In this document: piece by piece, positions 48,739 to 57,070 of the stretch
Numbering within the stretch: position 1 is the stretch's first letter
How the letters are laid out: each line of letters starts with the position of its first letter
Assembly (NCBI RefSeq): GCF_001514195.1
Contig: NZ_KQ948746.1
Span: 142,239-206,238 of the forward strand
Direction of reading: 5' to 3'
DNA: 64,000 nt
Source of the DNA: Streptomyces griseorubiginosus
GTDB taxonomy: Bacteria > Actinomycetota > Actinomycetes > Streptomycetales > Streptomycetaceae
The notes under the pieces: model-generated
Database searches by the model: none
What the model saw: only the letters and a program-made list of their open reading frames with translations
Told to the model about the DNA's origin: nothing
Made by a program: the position numbers and the translations under genes

Positions 48739-49596
48739 ATGAAGCTGCTGCGAGTCGGAACGGCGGGAACGGAGACGCCCGCGCTGCTCGACGCCGACGG
48801 GGTCCTGCGGGACCTGTCCGGGGTCGTGGAGGACATCGACGGGACGCTGCTCGCCGACGACACGGCACTCGGCCGGGTCCGCGCGGCCGCGGAGTCCGGG
48901 GAACTCCCCGAGCTCGACGCGACCGGGCTGCGGGTCGGGCCGCCGCTCGCGCGCATCGGCAAGATCGTCTGCATCGGGCTCAACTACCACGACCACGCCC
49001 GTGAGACCGGCGCCGAGCCGCCCGCCGAGCCGGTGATCTTCTTCAAGGCCGCGGACACGGTGGTCGGGCCGTACGACACCGTCCTGGTGCCCCGGAAGTC
49101 GGAGAAGACCGACTGGGAGGTCGAGCTGGCGGTCGTCATCGGACGTACGGCCCGCTACCTGGGCTCCGCGGAGGAGGCGCTCGCCCATGTCGCCGGGTAC
49201 GCGATCTCGCACGACGTGTCCGAGCGGGAGTTCCAGATCGAGCGCGGCGGGACCTGGGACAAGGGGAAGAACTGCGAGACCTTCAACCCCCTGGGCCCGT
49301 GGCTGGTGACGGCGGACGAGGTGGGCGACCCCCAGGATCTCGCGCTGAAGCTGTGGGTCAACGGCGAGCTGAAGCAGAACGGCACGACCGCCGAACAGAT
49401 CTTCCCCGTGGGCGAAGTGGTGCGGTACGTCAGCCAGTTCATGACCCTGTACCCCGGTGACGTCATCAACACCGGTACGCCGGCGGGGGTCGCGATGGGG
49501 GAGCCCGAGCCCAAGCCGTACCTGCGGGCGGGGGACGTGACGGAGCTGGAGATCTCCGGACTCGGGCGTCAGCGACAGGAGTTCAAGGACGCGTAG
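48739..49596 (+). CDS. Fumarylacetoacetate hydrolase family protein
   Basis: A 285-aa enzyme starting at ATG 48739 (MKLLRVGTAGTETPALLDAD) with GAGGAGAAAG upstream. The FAH signature is KIVCIGLNYHDHARETGAE, EPVIFFKAADTVVGP, WEVELAVVIGRTARYL with metal-binding Glu residues, and NTGTPAGVAMGEP. Members include ureidoglycolate lyase, 2-keto-3-deoxy sugar hydrolases and acylpyruvases, so the substrate is not fixed. A ureidoglycolate-lyase or keto-acid role would fit the fucose/sugar-type context nearby only weakly. Confidence 0.9.
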   Translation: MKLLRVGTAGTETPALLDADGVLRDLSGVVEDIDGTLLADDTALGRVRAAAESGELPELDATGLRVGPPLARIGKIVCIGLNYHDHARETGAEPPAEPVIFFKAADTVVGPYDTVLVPRKSEKTDWEVELAVVIGRTARYLGSAEEALAHVAGYAISHDVSEREFQIERGGTWDKGKNCETFNPLGPWLVTADEVGDPQDLALKLWVNGELKQNGTTAEQIFPVGEVVRYVSQFMTLYPGDVINTGTPAGVAMGEPEPKPYLRAGDVTELEISGLGRQRQEFKDA

Positions 49597-49654
49597 CCGC
49601 CCCGCGGGGAGAACAGGGGACTGCGCGTAGTCCGGCGGCTGCGGGCCGTGTGTG

Positions 49655-49683
49655 GCTCGTCGCGCAGTTCCCCGCGCCCCTGG
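49655..49683. repeat. Recurrent intergenic element, inverted copy
   Basis: CGCGCAGTTCCCCGCGCCCC followed by TGGG is the reverse complement of the element at 21688 and 26700. It lies between the convergent FAH and oxidoreductase genes. Confidence 0.8.
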
Positions 49684-49693
49684 GTGGGTCCAG

Positions 49694-50551
49694 TCACCCC
49701 AGTAGCGATGCGAGCCTGCGCCAGGCCTCCCTCGGAAGGCTGTAGCGCGGGCCTCCGTCCACGATCTGGAGCGCCACATGGTCCGCGCCCGCCGCGAGGT
49801 ACTCGTCGATGCGGGCGCGGATCCCGTCCTCGGAGCCCCACGCGTAGACCGCGTCGACCAGACGGTCGCTGCCGCCGTCCTTCAGGTCGTCCTCCGTGAA
49901 GCCGTTGCGGAGGAAGTTGTTGGTGTAGTTGGGCAGGCCCAGGTAGACGGCCAGGGAGTCGCGGGCCAGGGCGCGGGCGCGGGTCGGGTCGCTCTCCAGC
50001 ACCACCTTCAGCTCCGGGGCCAACAGGGGCTGTTCGCCGAGGAGTTCGCGGGACCTCGCCGTCTGCTCCGCGGTGACCAGGTACGGGATGGAGCCGGCCG
50101 AACGGTTCCGGGCGAGCTCGACGGTCCTGGGGCCCAGGGCGGCCAGGACCCGGGCCCCGGCCGGGACTCCCGCCGCGTCCAGGGCGTCCAGGTAGGCGAC
50201 CAGCGCCGAGTACGGACGGCGGTACTGCTCCGCCAGCTTGGCGTGGCTGACGCCCAGACCCAGGACGAAGCGGCCGGGGTGGGCGGTGTTCAGCTCGGTG
50301 AAGCTCGCGGCGGCGGTCTTCGGTTCGTGGTCCCAGATGCTCTGGACGCTGGTGCCGACGACCAGCCGGGAGGTCGCTTCGAGGAGCGGGGCGGCGTTGG
50401 CGGCGGAGCTGCTGCCGCCCAGCCAGATCGCGCCGAAGCCGAGCTCCTCCAACTCGGCGGCGGCCTCCGCGCGTTCACCGCGCAGCGCCGGGTCCTCCCC
50501 GCGCAGACCGCCGCCGTTCCAGATGCCGTACGTTCCGATGGTCTCCTTCAT
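49694..50551 (-). CDS. LLM-class F420-dependent oxidoreductase
   Basis: A 285-aa luciferase-like protein starting MKETIGTYGIWNGGGLRGED (complement 50549-50551). The TIM-barrel pattern includes LEELGFGAIWLGGSSSAANA, LVVGTSVQSIWDHEP, PGRFVLGLGVSHAKLAEQYR and YLAAGADHVALQIVDGG, as in the TIGR03620-type F420 enzymes of actinomycetes. It should use F420 or FMN; the substrate is unknown. Its start is 68 bases after the end of the UPF0303 gene on the same strand. Confidence 0.9.
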   Translation of the reverse strand: MKETIGTYGIWNGGGLRGEDPALRGERAEAAAELEELGFGAIWLGGSSSAANAAPLLEATSRLVVGTSVQSIWDHEPKTAAASFTELNTAHPGRFVLGLGVSHAKLAEQYRRPYSALVAYLDALDAAGVPAGARVLAALGPRTVELARNRSAGSIPYLVTAEQTARSRELLGEQPLLAPELKVVLESDPTRARALARDSLAVYLGLPNYTNNFLRNGFTEDDLKDGGSDRLVDAVYAWGSEDGIRARIDEYLAAGADHVALQIVDGGPRYSLPREAWRRLASLLG

Positions 50552-50619
50552 GGCAGGTGCCAACGTGGGAGAGCCCGGCGATAATCCCCGCTCCGACGAC
50601 CGCTCGGCCGACCGCTCGG

Positions 50620-51129
50620 CTAGCGGTCCTTGCTCAGGAACTCCTCCAGCGCCTCCACGACGAAACGGTGGTCCTGGAGCTGGGGCAGCCCCGACACCGT
50701 GACCGTGCCGACGACGCCCACGCCCTCGACCGTGATCGGGAAGGAGCCGCCGTGGGCCGCGTACACGTCGGGGTCCAGCCGGGAGGACTCCTCGAAGGTG
50801 CTGCCCTTGGCGCGGAAGCGGGCGCCGACCAGGTAGGAGGCGGAACCGTAGCGTTCCACGACCCGGCGCTTGCGGTCGATCCAGGCGTCGTTGTCCGGGG
50901 TGGAGCCCGGCAGGGCCGCGTGGAAGAGCTGCTGGCCGCCGCGGTGGATGTCGATGGCCACCGGCGCCTGCCGCTCCCTGGCCATGTCGACCAGGAGCGA
51001 GCCCAGCGCCCACGCGTCCTCGTAGGTGAACTGCCGGAAGACCAGGCGCCGTTCCTGCGCCTCCAGCTCCTCCAGGGGCGGGGTGAGTTCCGGGTGGAAC
51101 TTCGGGGTCAGCTCGGTGTTGTGGGTCAC
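50620..51129 (-). CDS. UPF0303 / heme-degrading (HbpS-like) domain protein
   Basis: A 169-aa soluble protein (MTHNTELTPKFHPELTPPLE). Family features are VFRQFTYEDAWALGSLLVDM, APVAIDIHRGGQQLFHAALP, NDAWIDRKRRVVERYGSASY and PDVYAAHGGSFPITVEGVG. The fold is that of GlcG/HbpS, heme- or cofactor-binding; many members are annotated as heme-degrading without proof. It overlaps the stop of the Gfo/Idh/MocA gene by 4 bases, so the two are one operon and a role in the same sugar pathway is plausible. Confidence 0.88.
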   Translation of the reverse strand: MTHNTELTPKFHPELTPPLEELEAQERRLVFRQFTYEDAWALGSLLVDMARERQAPVAIDIHRGGQQLFHAALPGSTPDNDAWIDRKRRVVERYGSASYLVGARFRAKGSTFEESSRLDPDVYAAHGGSFPITVEGVGVVGTVTVSGLPQLQDHRFVVEALEEFLSKDR

Positions 51130-52199
51130 AGCTCCACCGCCACTCCGTCGCGGGCCGAACGGCGCGCCGCCTCCAGTACGTCGAGGGCGGCGGCCGCCTC
51201 CAGCGCGGTCACCGGGTTGGTGCCGCCCTCGGAAAGGGCCCTGGCCACGGCCGCATAGTAAGCCGGGTAGTCGCCGGGCAGGGTGGGGACGGGGCTGCCG
51301 CCGCCGGTCACGGGGGACTCACCGGCACCCAGCCGGCCCCACAGCGACTCGGGCTCGCGGCCCCACTCGGCCGACGTCCCGGGCCGCTCGCCCTCCCTGA
51401 GCGCCGCCTCCTGCGGGTCCAGGCCGTACTTCACATAGCCCGCCTTCGAGCCCAGCACCCGGAAACGGGGGCCGAGTTGGGCGGTGGTGGCGGAGACGTG
51501 GAGGTGGCTGCGGACTCCGCTCGCGTGGGTGATCGCGAGGAACGTGTCGTCGTCGATCGAGGCGCCCGGGCGGCGGATGTCCGTCTCGGCGTAGACGGTG
51601 GCGGCGGGGCCGAAGAGGGTGAGCGCCTGGTCGACGACGTGGCTGCCGAGGTCGTAGAGCAGACCTCCGATCTCTGCGGGGTCGCCGGACTCCCGCCAGC
51701 CGCCCTTGGGCTGTGGCCGCCAGCGCTCGAAACGGGACTCGAAGCGCCACACGTCGCCGAGTTCGCCCTCGTCGAGCAGCTTGCGCAGGGTCAGGAAGTC
51801 GTTGTCCCAGCGGCGGTTCTGGAAGACGGAGAGCAGCAGGCCGCGCTCCTCGGCGAGGGCGGCGAGCTCGCGGGCCTCGGCCGCCGTGCCGGCGATCGGC
51901 TTGTCGACCACGACGGGCAGACCGGCCTTCAGGGCGGTCGTGGCGAGCGGAACGTGCGTCCTGTTGGGCGACGCGATGACGATCAGGTCCAGGTCGGCGG
52001 CGAGGGCGAAGAGCTCGTCGGTGTCGGCGACGGTACGGACGTCCGGGTGCTCGGCGCGGGCCTGTTCCTGCCGCTCGGGGTTCGAGGTGACCACCGTGTC
52101 GAGAACGAGGCCCTCGGTGGCGGCGATCAGCGGGGCATGGAAGACGGAACCCGCGAGGCCGTAGCCGACGAGGCCCACGCGGAGGTCAGCAGCAGTCAT
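51126..52199 (-). CDS. Gfo/Idh/MocA-family oxidoreductase
   Basis: A 357-aa NAD(P)-dependent sugar or inositol dehydrogenase starting MTAADLRVGLVGYGLAGSVF (complement 52197-52199). The Rossmann motif GLVGYGLAG, ASPNRTHVPLATTALKAGLP and the catalytic-lysine motif VVVDKPIAGTAAEAREL are all present, as is the C-terminal domain with GGLLYDLGSHVVDQAL. It is divergent from a ROK repressor across a 27-bp palindrome and co-transcribed with a UPF0303 gene, so a sugar-responsive operon is likely. Confidence 0.93.
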   Translation of the reverse strand: MTAADLRVGLVGYGLAGSVFHAPLIAATEGLVLDTVVTSNPERQEQARAEHPDVRTVADTDELFALAADLDLIVIASPNRTHVPLATTALKAGLPVVVDKPIAGTAAEARELAALAEERGLLLSVFQNRRWDNDFLTLRKLLDEGELGDVWRFESRFERWRPQPKGGWRESGDPAEIGGLLYDLGSHVVDQALTLFGPAATVYAETDIRRPGASIDDDTFLAITHASGVRSHLHVSATTAQLGPRFRVLGSKAGYVKYGLDPQEAALREGERPGTSAEWGREPESLWGRLGAGESPVTGGGSPVPTLPGDYPAYYAAVARALSEGGTNPVTALEAAAALDVLEAARRSARDGVAVEL

Positions 52200-52205
52200 G
52201 CCGTC

Positions 52206-52232
52206 CACTTTCGCAACGCTGTTGCCAAAGTG
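52206..52232. promoter_or_regulatory. 27-bp palindrome, probable ROK operator
   Basis: CACTTTCGCAAC (52206-52217), spacer GCT, and GTTGCCAAAGTG (52221-52232) match as inverted repeats at 11 of 12 positions. It starts 7 bases from the Gfo/Idh/MocA start and 25 bases before the ROK start, exactly where an autoregulating repressor of the divergent operon would bind. ROK repressors are known to bind such palindromes with A/T-flanked arms. Confidence 0.75.
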
Positions 52233-52256
52233 CAAGCGCGGGAGAGAATGGGCCAC

Positions 52257-53873
52257 GTGAACGGGATGAGCGGACGGCGTACGGGTGGTGGGGTGCGGGT
52301 CGCCGGTGAGGGGGCGCGGAAGGTGGGTGAAGCGCGGAAGGTGGGCGAGGTCCGGGCGGCGGCGGATGCGGGGGTCAATCTGCCGGCTCTGCGCAGCCAC
52401 AACACCGCGCTCGTGCTGGACCTGCTGCGGCGGGCCGGCGTCGAGGGGATCAGCCGACTGGAGCTCGCCGAACGCACCGGGCTGACCCCTCAGGCCGTCA
52501 GCAAGATCACCGGGCGGTTGCGGGACGCGGGCCTGGCTGCCGAAGCGGGGCGCCGAGCCTCGACCGGCGGCAAGCCGCGGACCGTACTGCGCCTGGTGCC
52601 GGAGGCGGGCCACGCGGTGGGCGTCCACCTGGACCGTGACGCCCTGCGCCTGGTGCTGGTGAACCTCGCGGGCACGGTCGTGGGGGAGCGGTACACCGAC
52701 GTGGACCTCGGTGCGGGCGCGGAGGCGGTGGTCGCGGCGGTCGCGGGGGAGGTGGAGGCACTGGTGGACGGGTGGGCGCGGGGCGGTGGGGGGCGTTCCG
52801 GTACGGATGCGGATGCGGATGCGGTGGCGGCGGGGCCGGGTGCGGATGCGGCTAGGCCGGGTACGGATGCGATGGCGGCTCGGCATGGTGCGGATGCGGT
52901 AACGGCTGGGCCGGGTGCGGACGCGGTGGTCGCTGGGCCGGGTGCGGATGCCGACGTGTCCGGCCGCACGGGTTGGACGCCGGTGAACTCGCCGACCGTA
53001 TGGGACAGGTCCACCCCGTCGCGCCGTACGGACCCCGCCCCCGAAGCCGCACCGCCCACCTACCCCGCTCCACCCCCCGGGGCCACCGCCGGGTCACCCC
53101 TTCCACCCCCCGGGGCCACCGCCGGGTCACCCCTTCCACCCCCCGGCGTCGCCGCCGGGCCACCCGCTCAGGCCCCCGGCGCCACCCCCGCACCCCCCAC
53201 CGCAGCCACCCCCTTCCCCCCACCCCCTCTCCTCGGAGTCGGCGTAGCCCTCCCCGGGCCCCTCGATCACACCCGAGGCGTGCTGCATCGGGTCACCGGA
53301 TTCGCCGAGTGGGACGGGTTTCCGCTGCGGGACGCGCTCGGGGAGCGGCTCCGGGTGCCGGTGGCCGTGGACAAGGACACCAACGCCGCGGCGCTGGGGC
53401 TCGCCGTCGCAGGGGAGCGGGGCTCGTTCGCGTATCTGCATCTCGGTACCGGCCTCGGCGCAGGACTCGTGATCGACGGAGTCGTGCGGCGGGGTGCGAG
53501 GACCGCGGCCGGGGAGTTCGGGCACCAGGTCGTCCAGCTCGACGGCCCGCCCTGCGACTGCGGCGACCGCGGCTGCGTCGAGGCGCTCTGCCTCACGGCG
53601 GTGTCCCGCGGCGACCTCGCCGAAGCGGCCCGCGTCCTCGGCATCGCGGCCGGCAACCTCGTCGCCCTGCTCGACATCGACCTGGTCCTGCTGGGCGGCC
53701 GTACCGTCACCGGCGCGCCCGAGATGTTCCTACGGGGCGTCGGAGCCGTCCTCGACGAGCGTGCCCGGCGCGCGGGCGAGCCGCCGGTCCCCGTACGGAC
53801 CGTGCCCGGCGACATCGCCGAGGGCGCGGCCCAACTGGTCCTGGCCCCCCTCTTCGGCCGGGCGGACGCCTGA
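52257..53873 (+). CDS. ROK-family transcriptional repressor with a repeat insertion
   Basis: A 538-aa protein (usual length about 400). It starts at GTG 52257, with ATG 52266 also possible. The winged helix is at about residues 45-105 (LRSHNTALVLDLLRRAGVEG, LELAERTGLTPQAVSKITGR). The ROK domain begins at VGVHLDRDALRLVLV and ends with FAYLHLGTGLGAGLVIDG, FGHQVVQLDGPPCDCGDRGC and EALC, the zinc motif. Between them, residues about 180-320 form a low-complexity insertion of GADAVAAGPGADA-like and PPPGATAGSPL repeats, interrupting the first ROK lobe. Confidence 0.9.
   Translation: MNGMSGRRTGGGVRVAGEGARKVGEARKVGEVRAAADAGVNLPALRSHNTALVLDLLRRAGVEGISRLELAERTGLTPQAVSKITGRLRDAGLAAEAGRRASTGGKPRTVLRLVPEAGHAVGVHLDRDALRLVLVNLAGTVVGERYTDVDLGAGAEAVVAAVAGEVEALVDGWARGGGGRSGTDADADAVAAGPGADAARPGTDAMAARHGADAVTAGPGADAVVAGPGADADVSGRTGWTPVNSPTVWDRSTPSRRTDPAPEAAPPTYPAPPPGATAGSPLPPPGATAGSPLPPPGVAAGPPAQAPGATPAPPTAATPFPPPPLLGVGVALPGPLDHTRGVLHRVTGFAEWDGFPLRDALGERLRVPVAVDKDTNAAALGLAVAGERGSFAYLHLGTGLGAGLVIDGVVRRGARTAAGEFGHQVVQLDGPPCDCGDRGCVEALCLTAVSRGDLAEAARVLGIAAGNLVALLDIDLVLLGGRTVTGAPEMFLRGVGAVLDERARRAGEPPVPVRTVPGDIAEGAAQLVLAPLFGRADA
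53071..53169 (+). repeat. 33-bp in-frame repeat inside the ROK gene
   Basis: CCACCCCCCGG begins at 53071, 53104 and 53137, an exact 33-base period, encoding PPPGATAGSPL units. A second run of GGTGCGGATGCG-type repeats lies at about 52800-52950. Confidence 0.85.
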
Positions 53874-53978
53874 GGGCGGACCCGGTCGGCCGATCGGGCG
53901 GTCTGCGGGGACCGTTCGAGGGCACCCGCCGGAATGGTGCCGCGTACCGGCGATCCCGTCCGGCATGGTCATGTGTTC

Positions 53979-54689
53979 ATGCGACTGTCCACTTCCGCCC
54001 ACCTTGGTCTCGCGGCGGCAGCCGCCCTCCTCCTGCCCACGCCTCCCGCACCCGCGGACCCCGGATCCGGCCGCGGCGACTTCCCGATCACCACCCGTGT
54101 CCACGGCGGTCCCCACACCTACGTGGCCGGCGGCGGCTTCGGCACCTGGTACCTGGACCTCACCAACACCACCGCCCGCACCTGGAGCGACATCCACCCG
54201 GTCGTCGTCCTCGTCGACGACCGCCGCGCCCTCCGACCCGCACAGCCCCAGTTGGAGTTCTACGACGGCGAGCGCGCCCACCCGGTCCGCTTCGAGAAGA
54301 CTGACGCCGAGGAACTCGTCGGTGCCTTCGACGACGGCTTCCCCGGCTTCACCGTCGCCCCCGGCAAGACCCTCACGGTGCGGATCCGCCTGGCCCTCAC
54401 CGCCGACACCGCCCCCAACGACGTCACCGTCAACGCGGCCGTAGTCCAGCGCCACGACGACGACGGCGACTGGGTGGGCCAGTCCAACGACTACCGCTTC
54501 GGCGTCGAGAGCGAACCCGGCGCCGCCGAGACCCCCGGGACCGGCACCGCGACCGGCGACGCCCGGCTCCCCTTCGCCGACGAACTCGCCCGCACCGGCC
54601 TGGGCTCCGTCACCGGCGTCGCCCTCGCCGCCACCGTGGCTCTCCTGGCCACCGGCGGCGCGATCCTGCTGACCCGCAGACGCCGGTGA
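53979..54689 (+). CDS. Sortase-anchored surface protein with LARTG signal
   Basis: A 236-aa secreted protein starting at ATG 53979 (MRLSTSAHLGLAAAAALLLP) with a signal peptide cleaved near PAPADPG. The mature domain is beta-rich (FPITTRVHGGPHTYVAGGGF, TVAPGKTLTVRIRLALTAD). The C-terminus is a cell-wall sorting signal: LARTG, a hydrophobic helix (VTGVALAATVALLATGGAIL) and RRRR. LAxTG is the class E sortase motif, and a class E sortase is encoded at 46155. The last codons lie inside a 17-bp repeat array. Confidence 0.85.
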   Translation: MRLSTSAHLGLAAAAALLLPTPPAPADPGSGRGDFPITTRVHGGPHTYVAGGGFGTWYLDLTNTTARTWSDIHPVVVLVDDRRALRPAQPQLEFYDGERAHPVRFEKTDAEELVGAFDDGFPGFTVAPGKTLTVRIRLALTADTAPNDVTVNAAVVQRHDDDGDWVGQSNDYRFGVESEPGAAETPGTGTATGDARLPFADELARTGLGSVTGVALAATVALLATGGAILLTRRRR

Positions 54690-54755
54690 CCCGCAGACGT
54701 CGGTGACCCGCAGACGCCGGTGACCCGCAGACGCCGGTGACCCGCAGACGCCGGT
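54671..54755. repeat. 17-bp tandem repeat, five copies
   Basis: GACCCGCAGACGCCGGT repeats at 54671, 54688 (one change), 54705, 54722 and 54739. The first copy and part of the second encode the last residues and stop of the LARTG protein; the rest are intergenic. The period is not a multiple of three. Confidence 0.92.
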
Positions 54756-54790
54756 GAACACAGCCGCGCCGATGACCGCCGGCGCGGCGG

Positions 54791-55570
54791 TCAGACGCGG
54801 TCGACCAGGTCCGCGATGGAGTCCACGACCTTCGTCGGCCGGTACGGGTAGCGGTCGATGTCGCCCTTACCCGTCAGCCCGGTCAGCACGAGGAAGGTCT
54901 CCATGCCCGCCTCCAGACCGGCCAGGACGTCCGTGTCCATCCGGTCGCCGATCATCGCGCTGGTCTCCGAGTGCGCGCCGATGGTGTTCAGCGCGGTCCG
55001 CATCATCAGCGGGTTGGGCTTGCCGATGAAGTACGGCTCCTTGCCGGTCGCCTTGGTGATCAGCGCGGCCACGGACCCGGTCGCCGGAAGCGCGCCCTCG
55101 GGGGAGGGCCCGGTGTTGTCGGGGTTGGTGGCGATGAACCGGGCCCCGTCGTTGATCAGCCGGATGGCCTTGGTCAGCGCCTCGAAGGAGTACGTCCGGG
55201 TCTCCCCGAGGATCACGAAGTCGGGGTCGGAATCGGTGAGGACGTACCCGGTGTCGTGCAGGGCCGTGGTCAGCCCCGCCTCCCCGATCACGTACGCGGT
55301 CCCGCCGGGGTGCTGGTTGTCCAGGAAGGTGGCGGTGGCCAGGGCGGAGGTCCAGATGTTCTCCGTCGGCACGTCGAGGCCGATCCGGCTCAGCCGGGCG
55401 TGCAGATCACGCGCGGTGTAGATCGAGTTGTTCGTCAGCACCAGGAACGGCCGACCCGAGTCCCGCAGCTTCTTGATGAAGGCGTCCGCGCCCGGCACCG
55501 GGACGCCCTCGTGCATCAGCACCCCGTCCATGTCGGTGAGCCACGATTCGATGGGCTTGCGCTCTGTCAT
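54791..55570 (-). CDS. HAD-superfamily phosphatase, NagD/HAD-IIA type
   Basis: A 259-aa enzyme starting MTERKPIESWLTDMDGVLMH (complement 55568-55570). HAD motifs: DMDGVL (nucleophile Asp), VLTNNSIYT (motif II), FIGKPNPLMMRTAL (Lys, motif III) and MIGDRMDTDVLAGLEAGM (motif IV). The C2 cap and GKPNP pattern fit NagD, a nucleotide phosphatase. It converges with the LARTG gene, with the 17-bp repeats in between. Confidence 0.93.
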   Translation of the reverse strand: MTERKPIESWLTDMDGVLMHEGVPVPGADAFIKKLRDSGRPFLVLTNNSIYTARDLHARLSRIGLDVPTENIWTSALATATFLDNQHPGGTAYVIGEAGLTTALHDTGYVLTDSDPDFVILGETRTYSFEALTKAIRLINDGARFIATNPDNTGPSPEGALPATGSVAALITKATGKEPYFIGKPNPLMMRTALNTIGAHSETSAMIGDRMDTDVLAGLEAGMETFLVLTGLTGKGDIDRYPYRPTKVVDSIADLVDRV

Positions 55571-55805
55571 GGGTGGGGACTCCTGCGTGCGGTGAACGTG
55601 TGGGACGACCATGCTATGCAGCCCCTCCGCCACGGCAACGAGCGTGCTTCGGCGTCTCGGCCTCCGGTCACCTCACGACCGTCCCGGATACCCCGTTTTC
55701 CCTGCTCCGAGGCGCCGGACGTCCCCCATCCGGAGCAGTGACCGGCCACCCCGGGATGCGGGCCCGCCCGCCCCGCGGGACGCTCCAGACATCTGGAGGT
55801 TCACG

Positions 55806-56351
55806 ATGGGTTCCGTAAGACTCACTCTCTGTGGCACGGCCCTGGCCGTCGCCGCCCTCACCCCCGTGGCGTACGCGGCGGACGGCGGCAGCGTCTCGGT
55901 CACCCCTTCGACCCCCGCCCCCGGCGCCGACCTCACCCTGCGGGTGAAGGGCTGCGCGGGGAAGACGGCGACCGCCGCCTCGGCCGCGTTCGTCGCCGAC
56001 GCCCGGCTGACGGGGTCCGGCGGCAGCCTCGCCGGCGAGACCCGGGTCCGCTCCTCGATCAAGCCCGGCGCCTACGACGTGAAGATCACCTGCGTCGACT
56101 TCGTGGTGAAGGGCCGCATCACGGTCGTAGCGGCGAAAGGGGCCACCACCGCCCCCTCGGCCACGGCACCGGCGTCCCCCGCCGCCCCCGTCGACGCGGG
56201 CGGCGGCTGGAGCGCCACCCATCTCTCCGCCATGCAGCCCCGCGCCACCGGCCCCGGCACCGGGCACGCGGTGACCGGGCTGGTGCTCGCCGGGGTCGCG
56301 GGGGTGGCCGTCGTGCTGCGGAGCACCCGCCGGAGCCGCAGGACGGACTGA
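55806..56351 (+). CDS. Secreted protein paired with class F sortase
   Basis: A 181-aa protein starting at ATG 55806 with a signal peptide (MGSVRLTLCGTALAVAALTP ending VAYAAD). The mature part is beta-rich with two Cys (VKGCAGKTATAA, KITCVDFVVKG), followed by a Pro/Ala/Thr linker. The C-terminus has a membrane helix (AVTGLVLAGVAGVAVVLRS) and RRSRRTD. No LPxTG is present before the helix, but QPRATGPGTG is, so it could be an unusual sortase substrate or simply membrane-anchored. The sortase gene starts 6 bases later. Confidence 0.82.
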   Translation: MGSVRLTLCGTALAVAALTPVAYAADGGSVSVTPSTPAPGADLTLRVKGCAGKTATAASAAFVADARLTGSGGSLAGETRVRSSIKPGAYDVKITCVDFVVKGRITVVAAKGATTAPSATAPASPAAPVDAGGGWSATHLSAMQPRATGPGTGHAVTGLVLAGVAGVAVVLRSTRRSRRTD

Positions 56352-56357
56352 CAGGCG

Positions 56358-57068
56358 ATGTCCGACCGACGCACCGAACGCTTCGCCGACCAGGGCGACG
56401 CCCCCGGGCGGGACCGCGGTTCCGGCTCCGGTCGGCTGCTGACCGGTGTGGCCTGGGCGGTGCTGCTGCTCGGGCTGTGGCTGTGGGGGCGCGAGCTGAC
56501 CGACGTACCGCACGGTCTGACCGCGCCCACCGCCGGTGACGTGGCCGGGATCGGCCGCCCGCCCGGATCCGCCGACCTGCCGCCCGCCGTGAAGCCCCTG
56601 AAGGGAGCGCGGCCCCAGCGCGTGGACATCCCGGACCTGGGCGTGCAGGCACCGGTGGTGGCCCGCGGCCTCGACGCGCGGGGCGCCCTCGAACCGCCGC
56701 CCTTCGACCAGCCCGGGGTCGTCGGCTGGTACGCGGCCGGGGTGAAACCGGGAGCCGCCGGGACCGCCCTGATGGTGGGGCACGTCGACACCGAGACCCG
56801 GCCCGCCGTCTTCTACAAGATCAGCGCCCTCAAGCCCGGTGAGACGGTCCGGGTGGTCCGGGACGACGGCCGCGTCGCCGAGTTCACCGTCGACGACGTC
56901 CAGGTCATCACCCGGGACGACTTCGACGCCCACCGGGCCTACGGCCCCCGCGAACCGGGCCGTGCCGAACTGCGCCTGATCACCTGCGGCGGCACCTTCG
57001 ACCGGACCAGTCGCAGCTACACGGCGAACGTGGTCGTCTCGGCGTATCTGACCGGCACCGGCCCCTAA
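56358..57068 (+). CDS. Class F sortase
   Basis: A 236-aa enzyme starting MSDRRTERFADQGDAPGRDR (ATG 56358). A membrane helix lies at about residues 30-48 (LLTGVAWAVLLLGLWLWG). The catalytic domain shows RVDIPDLGVQAPVVARGLD, the catalytic His in TALMVGHVDTETRPAVFYKI, catalytic Cys in LRLITCGGTFDRTSRSY, and Arg in that block. Class F sortases are actinobacterial and of poorly known function. Its direct coupling to the secreted protein upstream marks a likely substrate. Confidence 0.92.
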   Translation: MSDRRTERFADQGDAPGRDRGSGSGRLLTGVAWAVLLLGLWLWGRELTDVPHGLTAPTAGDVAGIGRPPGSADLPPAVKPLKGARPQRVDIPDLGVQAPVVARGLDARGALEPPPFDQPGVVGWYAAGVKPGAAGTALMVGHVDTETRPAVFYKISALKPGETVRVVRDDGRVAEFTVDDVQVITRDDFDAHRAYGPREPGRAELRLITCGGTFDRTSRSYTANVVVSAYLTGTGP

Positions 57069-57070
57069 GT

